This document shows, one piece after another, positions 26,668 through 34,113 of a stretch of DNA of 64,000 bases (the first letter of the stretch is position 1; every line of letters begins with the position of its first letter). The notes under the pieces are model-generated. The model saw only the letters and a list, made by a program, of their open reading frames with translations. It was not told the DNA's origin and searched no databases. Origin of the DNA: Nocardioides aromaticivorans (lineage in GTDB: Bacteria; Actinomycetota; Actinomycetes; Propionibacteriales; Nocardioidaceae); NCBI RefSeq assembly GCF_013408525.1, contig NZ_JACBZM010000001.1, forward strand, positions 4,909,001-4,973,000. The letters are read 5' to 3'. A program made the position numbers and the translations under genes.

Positions 26668-27870
26668 CCCCTCGGCTCGTTCGGGATCCCTGGCAAACGA
26701 CAGACTTGAAGAAGCTTCCATTGCTGAACTGAGCAGTGCCGTGCTTGTCGATCGTCGCCCGGAGAGCACGCGACCGTAGATGTCTAGCGTGACGCTGCCT
26801 CTCGAGTGGCCCAGACGATCTTGAACATCAAGGACGTCGAGCCCGTGGGAGAGCATCAGGCTGGCCGCCGTGTGGCGCAGCTGCCGCACGTTGATCCCGC
26901 GCCCTTCCAGGCCGGCCTCCGACACCGCCTTCACAAAGATCCGGCGGAAGTTTGACCGGAGCGGCGTATGGCCGAGACAGGTGCTGCTGGCCTCGCATCC
27001 ACCCTTGCGTCCGGTCACCGCGTGTTTGCCGGGCGGCGGGCACGGCGCTGTAAGGAACACCCGGCGGTTCCCCGCGGCATCCACAGCGGACCGGCTACGG
27101 TGCCAAATAAGCACGTCTACGGCCGCGGTAGGCAACGGGATGATCCGTGTGGCGGCATCGGTCTTGCCGCCACGCCGCACGTACAGGTGCCCTTGCGATT
27201 CGACGATGGTCTCGTTGCCGACGTAGATCACCGCTGCATCGAGGTCCACATCTCTCCATCGCAGACCCATCGCTTCAGACCAACGCCAGCCCAGCCAAGC
27301 GCTCAGGTAGACAAGCGCCTTCCAGTGGTCCGGCGTCGCCTTCGTGAGCAGATCCACCTCGTTTGAATCGAGAACATCGGCGAGGGTGACACGCTTTCGT
27401 CGATGAGCCGGTGACCTTGTCTCAGCTGCGGGGTTCGCACGCAGCAGCCCTTCGCGCACGGCGGCTGCGAGGCATTGCTTGAACTGCGCAAGCACCATGC
27501 GCTTCGTCGTCGGACCGACGCTCAGATCCTTGATCCACCGATCTACATCGAGGGGCCTGATTTTTCCGAGCGGCACGTTCTGCCATGTTGGCAAGATGTG
27601 GCATCGGGCGTGGGAGGCCTCCGTCGCTGTTCGCGATGGCGACACGTCTCGCGCGGCCACCCACCGCGAGTGGAATGCTCCGAACGTTTCTCGGCCTTTG
27701 TCGGGATCGAGCCAGTCGCCAACGTCGAGTCGATGCTGAGTCTGATGCGCGTATCTCACCGCCTCGATCCGACTTCCGAATGACTTGGACCGTTGGCGAC
27801 CCTGGTCGTCTCTAAAGCGAACTACGTAGGCGTCGCCTCGCTTTCCGGGGCGCCTCTCGATGCTTGCCAT
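26644..27870 (-). CDS. Tyrosine-type site-specific integrase
   Basis: The 408-residue recombinase has an N-terminal arm-binding domain (MASIERRPGKRGDAYVVRF), a SAM-like core-binding domain, and the catalytic domain with R196 (GWRWSEAMGL), K236, R332 (RQLRHT), H355 (LGHSRGS) and nucleophile Y365 (DIYGR). The histidine usually found in the HxxR box is Arg (R329). The ATG at 27868-27870 has AGGAGG 7 bases upstream. It should catalyse integration and excision at tRNA-Val(CAC). It lies mid-element rather than next to either att site. Confidence 0.93.
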   Translation of the reverse strand: MASIERRPGKRGDAYVVRFRDDQGRQRSKSFGSRIEAVRYAHQTQHRLDVGDWLDPDKGRETFGAFHSRWVAARDVSPSRTATEASHARCHILPTWQNVPLGKIRPLDVDRWIKDLSVGPTTKRMVLAQFKQCLAAAVREGLLRANPAAETRSPAHRRKRVTLADVLDSNEVDLLTKATPDHWKALVYLSAWLGWRWSEAMGLRWRDVDLDAAVIYVGNETIVESQGHLYVRRGGKTDAATRIIPLPTAAVDVLIWHRSRSAVDAAGNRRVFLTAPCPPPGKHAVTGRKGGCEASSTCLGHTPLRSNFRRIFVKAVSEAGLEGRGINVRQLRHTAASLMLSHGLDVLDVQDRLGHSRGSVTLDIYGRVLSGRRSTSTALLSSAMEASSSLSFARDPERAEGLPKSLQE

Positions 27871-27944
27871 GAAGCCTCCTGTGCTCACAAGCGGACCAGA
27901 AGGAAACCTCTGAAATCGCGATAGTGCAAGTCGGTCCACCCCGA

Positions 27945-27975
27945 ACCAAAAGGTGTCACAAAAGGCGCTTTTGGT
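27945..27975. promoter_or_regulatory. Inverted repeat in the int/xis divergent region
   Basis: ACCAAAAG (27945-27952) and CTTTTGGT (27968-27975) form an exact 8-bp inverted repeat in the AT-rich gap between the integrase and the excisionase-like gene. It could be an operator controlling both directions, or a recombination arm site. Confidence 0.45.
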
Positions 27976-28078
27976 AACGATTTGATAACACTATTTCCCC
28001 TATCGTCCTCGCCAAGGACACCACGTCGTGGTGGAGTTCCGGGGTCGCACGCACGAACCACGGAAGGATCCGGTATCT

Positions 28079-28270
28079 ATGTCGGAACATTTGGAATCGC
28101 TGCTCACTCCGGGTGAGGTCGCGGAGTATCTCGGAGTCACTCGGAAGACGCTTTCTGAGTGGAAGGCCTCGTCCTACGGGCCGAAAAGAATTCAGGTGGG
28201 TAGGCGCGTCTTCTTTCGCCTCGCGGACGTCAACGACTGGATCAAAAGTCGTGCGGAGGACCAGGCGTGA
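28079..28270 (+). CDS. Excisionase-like MerR-type HTH protein
   Basis: This 63-residue winged-helix protein (LTPGEVAEYLGVTRKTLSEWK ... GRRVFFRLADVNDWI) fits the excisionase/AlpA-like 'helix-turn-helix domain 17' group. Divergent placement from the integrase suggests a role in excision or in activating the replication genes downstream. The ATG at 28079 is chosen because the HTH begins shortly after it; the longer frame start at 28028 adds an unrelated leader. Confidence 0.8.
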   Translation: MSEHLESLLTPGEVAEYLGVTRKTLSEWKASSYGPKRIQVGRRVFFRLADVNDWIKSRAEDQA

Positions 28271-28533
28271 TCAGCAAGTTGGATCGCGACGACGGTCTGC
28301 CTCTCCCAACCCCTCGCGATTGGAACGGCTGCTGCGATTGGTGCGGGATCTCGATTGACCCTGCCGACGAATGCTGGCTTTGGCTGGCGTCAGACTCGTT
28401 CGTGCCGATCATGCACGTCGCATGTTTCGGCGATTGGTTCCACCGCCTCCTCCCGGACGCACACAGGGCTTTCCACGTTGACGCGGCGCGGTCCATCGAC
28501 TCTGCCAGTGCCGGAGCCCGGGATCATGGCTGA
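28267..28533 (+). CDS. Small Cys/Trp-rich protein, probable zinc binder
   Basis: The 88-residue protein starts at a GTG overlapping the excisionase stop (GTGA). It has CCDWCG, a further cysteine at CWLW, and HVACFGDWFH, a pattern compatible with a small treble-clef or HNH-like zinc site. No family is recognised. It overlaps the following gene by 8 bases, so it belongs to the same operon. Confidence 0.6.
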   Translation: MISKLDRDDGLPLPTPRDWNGCCDWCGISIDPADECWLWLASDSFVPIMHVACFGDWFHRLLPDAHRAFHVDAARSIDSASAGARDHG

Positions 28534-29032
28534 GTCTCAAACGGTCGACTTCGCGGCAAAGCTTGCGGAGCTTCGCGCCCGCAAGGCCGCCCAAGAGACT
28601 TCCCGAGTGTCTGCTGAGGATGAGGCGTTCGTCGGGGACCTTGGCGGTTTCCTGGACTACGTAACCCACTGGTCCACAACTGTCTCGCCTCCGGGCGAGC
28701 GACTGAACGAGCTGTATGAGTCGATAACGATCTGGGAGATCTACACCCGGCTCTTGCCGCACAAGCCGCGCAATGACTACCACCCGACGGGAGAGATCAG
28801 CGTCGCCTGCCCGCACGAGTCTGGTCAGACATCCCTCTCCATGTGGATCAACGACGCCAAGGGTCTCTACTTCTGCGCCCATGCATGGGAGGGCAACAAC
28901 AAGATGGCGCTCTACTGCGAGATACGCGGTCTGAATAATCGCGCTGATCTATTTCACCACCTCAAGAGACTGATGGTCTGGGAGTTCCGAGGCGAAGACC
29001 CCTATGGAGTGGTGGAGACAAAACCTCGATGA
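28526..29032 (+). CDS. CHC2-like zinc-finger protein, primase-associated
   Basis: This 168-residue protein has a helical N-terminus and a C-terminal domain with C95-P-H97 and C117-A-H119 spaced like the CHC2 zinc finger of DnaG-type primases (SVACPHESG ... LYFCAHAWEGN). It contains no TOPRIM domain, so it may deliver template recognition to a partner. The ATG at 28526 lies inside the previous gene, and its end overlaps the ATPase by 4 bases. Its position before a RepA-like ATPase supports a replication role. Confidence 0.6.
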   Translation: MAESQTVDFAAKLAELRARKAAQETSRVSAEDEAFVGDLGGFLDYVTHWSTTVSPPGERLNELYESITIWEIYTRLLPHKPRNDYHPTGEISVACPHESGQTSLSMWINDAKGLYFCAHAWEGNNKMALYCEIRGLNNRADLFHHLKRLMVWEFRGEDPYGVVETKPR

Positions 29033-30207
29033 CCCAGTTCGACCCCTACGCGAAACCGCTTCCGATTTCGGAACCCGACCCGCAAAGTCTCCAACAGTTG
29101 ATCTTCGGTAACGAAGAGGAGGAAGCCTACCGGAAGGTTCGCGCCCGAAAGCGGGCTGAAGAGCGTTACGCGGAAGAGCACCGGGAACACTTTGCCGGTG
29201 TAGCGGGCCGCTCGCTCCGCGATTTACATCTGTGTCCTCCGCCCGACATCGAGTGGACCATCGAAAAGCTGGCGGCACGTGGGTCCATTGTGTTCGCGCT
29301 AGGGACGTTCAAATCTGGAAAGTCGTCGCTTGTCGTCAATCTCCTCAGGTCGCTCGCGGACGGTGCAGCATTTCTCGGAACCTATCCAGTGCGCCAAGTG
29401 AATGGAAAGATCGGCTATTTCGACTTTGAGATGGGAATAGCCGAGACCTACGATCGATTGCGTCGAATAGGATGCGCAAACGACGAGAAGGTTCTTGTGT
29501 ATGACCTCGTGGCAGCTGGCTTCGACCTCATGGCCGATTCTTCTTATGAATGGATCAGAAGCGAGATCAACGCCGCAGGTCTCGAGATCATCGTACTTGA
29601 CGCTCTCCGACACATCGCGAAAAAGAAGGACGGCAACAACGATAGTGAGATCCAAGCCATCTTCACCCGGCTCGAGCGGCTCAGGAAGGACTGTTCGTCG
29701 TTGGAGGACATCTTCATTCCAGCTCACACCGCCAAGGGCGACTCTGCGAGGCCAGGTGATGACATCTCGGTCTTGGGATCGGCGGCGTGGGACGGGGGCG
29801 CTCAGTATCGTTGGGGGTCTTACAGAACCAGGACCAAGGAGGGATGGCGGTACTCCTTCTGCCTCCTGCCTTCGAGGAGAACCGATCCTGAGGCCGCCCG
29901 CCCGCGCGACTTGTCAATGGATGAGAATGGCGTTCTAAGCTTAGGCGCGGCGGGCGACGCCGTCGCGAACGAGCGAAAGCGCACGCAGGAAGCTCGCAGA
30001 TCGTCCATCACTGCGTTCGTGTCGGCCAACGAACCGACGAGCAAGAACAAGATCCATGCGGCGGTCGGCGGAGGGCGCGTCGAGACACTTGCGCTCATCA
30101 GCTCGATGCACGGCAATGACTTGTGGATTGACGAGAGTGAGCGCACGCCGAAGGTCTGGACCTTCCAGAGCTTCGTCAACAAGCCACGCGGCGCAACTGG
30201 CCTGTAG
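29029..30207 (+). CDS. RepA-like RecA-fold ATPase
   Basis: The 392-residue protein has an N-terminal helical region, then a RecA-type core with Walker A GTFKSGKS (92-99), KIGYFDFEMG, and Walker B EIIVLDAL (D191), and the IPAHTAKGDS segment. This is the AAA_25/RepA group, used as hexameric replicative helicases on small plasmids and satellites. The C-terminal 100 residues look like a winged-helix module. It is translationally coupled to the CHC2-like gene, forming a two-gene replication module. Confidence 0.82.
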   Translation: MTQFDPYAKPLPISEPDPQSLQQLIFGNEEEEAYRKVRARKRAEERYAEEHREHFAGVAGRSLRDLHLCPPPDIEWTIEKLAARGSIVFALGTFKSGKSSLVVNLLRSLADGAAFLGTYPVRQVNGKIGYFDFEMGIAETYDRLRRIGCANDEKVLVYDLVAAGFDLMADSSYEWIRSEINAAGLEIIVLDALRHIAKKKDGNNDSEIQAIFTRLERLRKDCSSLEDIFIPAHTAKGDSARPGDDISVLGSAAWDGGAQYRWGSYRTRTKEGWRYSFCLLPSRRTDPEAARPRDLSMDENGVLSLGAAGDAVANERKRTQEARRSSITAFVSANEPTSKNKIHAAVGGGRVETLALISSMHGNDLWIDESERTPKVWTFQSFVNKPRGATGL

Positions 30208-30253
30208 GCCGCCTGGCGCCGTTTGTGTCGGAAGTGCGGTCTAAGTTCCGAAC

Positions 30254-31462
30254 ATGCCTCTGACAGCGCAGCTGGCGAGCGGGGTGCGAGTCGTCGCGCC
30301 CGACTTGTCGGTGCGTGAGATGTCCGCCCTGCGCGAAACTGAGCTTGCAATGCCCTGCTGTGGTTCCGCTGCCTCCGTCGTCATTCCGCAGGACCTACTC
30401 CTTCGGCAGAAGCACTTCCGGCATCACCGGATACGTACGGAACCAGCAAACGATTGGTGCGATGAGTTCGATAACAGGAGCCCGGCTCACATCAAGCTTC
30501 AAGAGCTCGTGTATCGGTTGGCTCTTGAGGCCGGCTGGGGTGCTGAGATCGAGGCCTGGGGCCCCCACCGGCGCTGGGTCGCAGATGTCCTCCTCACACC
30601 GCCATGGGCTGACGATTCGTCGAACGTCAAGGGCCGCGTGGCGGCCGAGATCCAGCTTTCCCCGCAGGCGCCTGAGGAGTACCTCCGCCGGTCTCGGCGC
30701 TACCTGGACGACGGCGTTCGCCCTGTATGGCTGGTAGGGCCGGGGGCGACTCCGCACCTAGAGACAGAGTTCACCAGGGGCGGCCTCTTCGCGGAGGTCC
30801 ACGAGGACTTGGACGGATACCTCGTCGCACCTCTTCGCTCGGCAAACAACCTGTCATGGCGACCGTTAGGTCACCTATTGAAGCTTCTGGACGGAACGTC
30901 CCGGCTCCGCCTGAATCATCGCCGCGCATACAACCAGCCTCCTGCCCTGCCCTCGCGGCGGACAACAAGCACGACGTCGGCGCCCGTCGCGAGGAGTGCG
31001 CCACTACGCAACCGTCCTGCTCGTCGATCCGCGCCGGTCAAAGTGAAACCGGTATGGGGGCAGGACGACAGCCGCTTGTCGACCGGGGCAACCGCACCCT
31101 CCTGCAAAGTGCCGCGGCAGCACGCGCCAGGATGGTTCCAAGTGAGGCTCGGCAATTCCTGGTGTGAGATCTGCGAAGCCACCTACCGCACCTGGCAGCC
31201 AGTACCGTGCGGTGAGACCGGACATCCATGTACGCATGGGCAGGCAGGCGGAGGCGCTTCCCCAAGCGGCTGGACCGTGACGCTGGGACTTCGCAGTGAG
31301 GTTTCGCGTCTGCGGACAACCTCGACCCAGGTCATGGCGACGCCAACGGAAGCTGGCGGGTGGGCTTGCCCGAACGGTCATCCTCTAGAAATCGGTGACA
31401 TCGAAAGGTGGCACACCTTCGGGGTCAGGTTGGACTCCGGCACCCAGCTCGAGCTCTTTTGA
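30254..31462 (+). CDS. CoiA-like nuclease-domain protein
   Basis: The 402-residue protein resembles competence protein CoiA. It has CC at 35-36, a conserved H79-x-K81 helix (AHIKLQELVYRLA), then a PD-(D/E)xK-like core with D111 (WVADVLLT) and E132-I-Q134 (VAAEIQLS), followed by GVRPVWLV. The lysine is replaced by glutamine, which is known in this family. A long basic linker and a C-terminal cysteine-rich region (WCEICEATY; ACPNGH) follow. Such proteins occur in competence and on mobile elements. The role here is unknown. Confidence 0.7.
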   Translation: MPLTAQLASGVRVVAPDLSVREMSALRETELAMPCCGSAASVVIPQDLLLRQKHFRHHRIRTEPANDWCDEFDNRSPAHIKLQELVYRLALEAGWGAEIEAWGPHRRWVADVLLTPPWADDSSNVKGRVAAEIQLSPQAPEEYLRRSRRYLDDGVRPVWLVGPGATPHLETEFTRGGLFAEVHEDLDGYLVAPLRSANNLSWRPLGHLLKLLDGTSRLRLNHRRAYNQPPALPSRRTTSTTSAPVARSAPLRNRPARRSAPVKVKPVWGQDDSRLSTGATAPSCKVPRQHAPGWFQVRLGNSWCEICEATYRTWQPVPCGETGHPCTHGQAGGGASPSGWTVTLGLRSEVSRLRTTSTQVMATPTEAGGWACPNGHPLEIGDIERWHTFGVRLDSGTQLELF

Positions 31463-31973
31463 TGAGACACGGCTGGAATCGGGCTACATCGCGCGGGAAG
31501 CAGCCAAGGCGTGGGCGGTTCGCGGCGTTTCGTACCGGTTCGAGTACCAGCCAAACCACGGTCGTACCCGGTCGGTACGCCGGTATGACCCCTAGTAGAA
31601 CCACCCCCATTCGTACCGCTATTGCGCTGGGCGATCTCTGGCCGCCCCAGGATCGGTCAGACGCCTACCTCATGGCTTTCCGACCGTCGGGAAGGCAGGC
31701 GGGCCGAGTCGGGCCCTCGAAAAAGTTGATACGCACGACGAGCAGGAAGAGCCGTGGCGGGGAGGGGGGGTCCGGATTTTCTTCGACTTTCGGTTTTGGG
31801 CAACGTATTCCGTGCCGCACCGAGCGGGGCCACACGTCTACTGACGCCCGCGAGCCGCTCAGACGCGATCTGACGGCCGTTCGCCCGATGGATGGGCAAT
31901 GACGTCACGTGACAACTAGTAGGGCCGCAGCGGGCCGATAGTCGCCGAGTGTAAGAACTGTGTCACAGACGCT
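31463..31973. other. Right end of the element, no gene; clustered CGTACC sites
   Basis: About 510 bases without a credible gene. The one long frame (31408-31902) has a shadow-like composition. Four copies of CGTACC, in both orientations, lie at 31531, 31563, 31574 (inverted) and 31612. They could be iterons or integrase arm sites near attR. Confidence 0.5.
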
Positions 31974-32011
31974 CAGAGCCCCCGAACGCATGACAACGAT
32001 CGAGGGCTCTG
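31974..32011 (-). terminator. Hairpin near the right end, possible substitute tRNA terminator
   Basis: CAGAGCCC (31974-31981) pairs with GGGCTCTG (32004-32011) across a 22-base loop. It lies about 30 bases beyond the tRNA-Val 3' end on the minus strand. Supplied by the element, it could replace the native hairpin now stranded at 20276. The loop is long, so confidence is modest. Confidence 0.4.
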
Positions 32012-32038
32012 TGGTGGTGCTGACCTGCATGTTCTCTT

Positions 32039-32084
32039 GTGGGCGATACTGGGTTCGAACCAGTGACCTCTTCGGTGTGAACGA
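32039..32084 (-). repeat. Right attachment site (attR), within tRNA-Val
   Basis: 46 bases identical to 20340-20385. They form the 3' part of the intact tRNA-Val(CAC). The 5' half at 32085-32111 is chromosomal, so integration rebuilt a functional tRNA at this end. Confidence 0.93.
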
Positions 32085-32111
32085 AGCGCGCTACCACTGC
32101 GCCAATCGCCC
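32040..32111 (-). tRNA. tRNA-Val (CAC)
   Basis: The minus strand folds as a full cloverleaf: acceptor GGGCGAT/ATCGCCC with discriminator A, a D-arm with GGTAGCGC, anticodon stem CTTCG/CGAAG around loop TTCACAC (anticodon CAC), and T-loop GTTCGAAC. No CCA is encoded. It is nearly identical to tRNA-Val(GAC) at 36484 outside the anticodon arm. It is the integration target of the adjacent element. Confidence 0.95.
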
Positions 32112-32184
32112 GGACGCGGAACCCAAGGAACCGCGGTCGGAGACTCTAACGCATCTCGCGACCGCGGTTCACATCGGGGACGGG

Positions 32185-34020
32185 TCAGCCCAGGTGGTGC
32201 ACCTCCTGCAGGCGGTGCACCGGGGTGTCGATGCCGGCGTGGCGGGCCTTCAGCTGGAGGGCCAGGTAGAGCGAGTAGTGGCGCGACTGGTGCAGGTTGC
32301 CGCCGTGGAACCAGAGGTTCTCCTGCTGGGTCGGCTTCCACATGTTGCGCTGCTCGCCCTCCCACGGACCGGGGTCCTTGGTGGTGTCGGAGCCCAGGCC
32401 CCACACCTTGCCGACCTTGTCCGCGACCTCCTGGTTGATCAGGTCGGCGGCCCAGCCGTTCATCGAGCCGTAGCCGGTGGCGTAGACGACCAGGTCGGCC
32501 GGCAGCTCGGTGCCGTCGGCGAGGACCACGGACGTCTCGGTCAGGTGGTCGACCTGACCCTTGGCGAGCTTCACGTCGCGGTTCGCCACCAGCTCGGCGG
32601 CACCGACGTCGATGTAGTAGCCGGAGCCACGGCGCAGGTACTTCATGAACAGGCCGGACCCGTCGTCGCCCCAGTCGAGGTCGAAGCCGGCGGCCTCCAT
32701 CCGGTCGTAGAAGTCCTTGTCGCGCTCGCGCATCTGGTCGTAGAGCGGGATCTGGAACTCGTGCATGATCTTGTAGGGCAGCGAGGCGAAGATCAGGTCG
32801 GCCTTCTCGGTGGTGACGCCGTTCTCGAGCGCACGCTCCGAGTAGAGGTCGCCCAGGCCGATGTCCATCAGGGTGTCGCTCTTGACGATGTGGGTCGACG
32901 AGCGCTGCACCATCGTCACGTCGGCGCCGTGCTCCCAGAGCGCGCCGCAGATGTCGAACGCGGAGTTGTTGCTGCCGACGACCACGACCTTCTTGCCGGC
33001 GTAGGCGTCCGGGCCGGGGTGCTGCGAGGAGTGGTGCTGCTCGCCCTGGAACACGTCCGCGCCGGGGTAGCTCGGGATGTTGGCCTTGCCGGACATGCCG
33101 GTCGCCATCACCAGGTGGGTCGGCTTGAGCACCAGCGGCTTGCCCTCGCGCTGGAGGTGGACGGTCCACTCCCCCGCGTCCTCGTCGTAGGACGCGTTGG
33201 TGGCGACCGTGTTGGACCAGTAGGGCACCTCCATGACCCGCGTGTAGAACTCGAGCCAGTCGCCGACCTTGTCCTTCGGCGCGAAGACCGGCCAGTTGTC
33301 GGGGAACTTGAGGTACGGCAGGTGGTCGTACCAGACCGGGTCGTGCAGGCACAGCGACTTGTAGCGGTTGCGCCACTGGTCGCCGGGGCGCGGGTGCTTG
33401 TCGATGACGAGCGCCGGTACGCCGAGCTGGCGCAGCCGCGCGCCGAGGGCGATGCCGCCCTGGCCGCCGCCGACCACCAGCACGTAGGGCTGGGTGTCGA
33501 CGCCGAGCGCGGCGTCCTCGGCCTGGCGCTTCTCGAGCCAGGTCACCCGCTCCTTGTTCGCGCCGTGCTCGGCGCCCATCGGGCGTCGTACGCCCTTGGG
33601 CTCCTCGTGGCCCTTGAGCTCGAAGAGGGTGGTCAGGAAGGTCCACGCCTTCGGACCGTCCTCGTCGACGATGCGCACCAGCCCGCGCCCGCGACCGACC
33701 GCGGTCTCGAACTCGAACCAGGCCGTGGTGACGCCGTCCGCCGTGGCCGCCGGCTCGGTGAGCCGGAAGCCGGACGGGTCGACCCGGTCGAGGGTGGCGG
33801 CGAGCAGGTCCGCGACGCCGTCGGGGTTCTCGACGGTGGTGAGGTTCCAGGAGAAGGCGATCAGGTCGCGCCAGAAGCTGGTGGCGGCGAAGAGGCCGGA
33901 GGCGCGGTCGATGTCGCGGGCGGCGAGGGCGTCCTCGAAGGCCGCGAACCAGGCGGTGGCGGGGTCCGGAGCTGGGGTGGTGTCGGCCGTCGTGACGGGC
34001 CGGTCGTCGAGCTGGGTCAT
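32185..34020 (-). CDS. Flavin-dependent monooxygenase with N-terminal NTF2-like domain
   Basis: This 611-residue protein has an NTF2/SnoaL-like module (about 20-140) and a class B-type flavin monooxygenase core. The FAD Rossmann motif is VVGGGQGGIALG (about 182-193), the second dinucleotide motif is VVVVGSNNSAFD, and the C-terminal motif is VVYATGYGSM. It would oxygenate a carbonyl, amine or sulfur substrate using NADPH; the substrate is unknown. It is divergent from a GAF-domain regulator with about 93 bases between starts, which suggests substrate-responsive control. Confidence 0.88.
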   Translation of the reverse strand: MTQLDDRPVTTADTTPAPDPATAWFAAFEDALAARDIDRASGLFAATSFWRDLIAFSWNLTTVENPDGVADLLAATLDRVDPSGFRLTEPAATADGVTTAWFEFETAVGRGRGLVRIVDEDGPKAWTFLTTLFELKGHEEPKGVRRPMGAEHGANKERVTWLEKRQAEDAALGVDTQPYVLVVGGGQGGIALGARLRQLGVPALVIDKHPRPGDQWRNRYKSLCLHDPVWYDHLPYLKFPDNWPVFAPKDKVGDWLEFYTRVMEVPYWSNTVATNASYDEDAGEWTVHLQREGKPLVLKPTHLVMATGMSGKANIPSYPGADVFQGEQHHSSQHPGPDAYAGKKVVVVGSNNSAFDICGALWEHGADVTMVQRSSTHIVKSDTLMDIGLGDLYSERALENGVTTEKADLIFASLPYKIMHEFQIPLYDQMRERDKDFYDRMEAAGFDLDWGDDGSGLFMKYLRRGSGYYIDVGAAELVANRDVKLAKGQVDHLTETSVVLADGTELPADLVVYATGYGSMNGWAADLINQEVADKVGKVWGLGSDTTKDPGPWEGEQRNMWKPTQQENLWFHGGNLHQSRHYSLYLALQLKARHAGIDTPVHRLQEVHHLG

Positions 34021-34113
34021 GCCGAGAAGGAGACTCCCGGGCGCACCGCTGCAGGAACCGTTGCACGATGTTGCATGTGGCCCCGGTCACATGGACCCGC
34101 CTACTGTGGACAC

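Larger units (their letters stand above)
20340..32084. mobile_element. 11.7-kb integrated element in tRNA-Val(CAC)
   Basis: The repeats at 20340 and 32039 are offset by 11,699 bp, which is the size of the excised circle. Inside are a tyrosine integrase, XRE regulators, an excisionase-like protein, replication-type genes (CHC2-like protein and RepA-like ATPase), an MmeI-type restriction-modification enzyme, an ImmA/IrrE protein and a CoiA-like nuclease. Base composition is visibly more AT-rich than both flanks. No capsid, portal, terminase or conjugation gene is present, so it resembles a phage satellite or integrated small replicon. Confidence 0.9.

Noticed and set aside
31408..31902. Possible 164-residue gene at the right end of the element
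   Set aside because: Composition is Arg/Ser/Thr-rich with no start signal, and much of it overlaps the CoiA-like gene in another frame.
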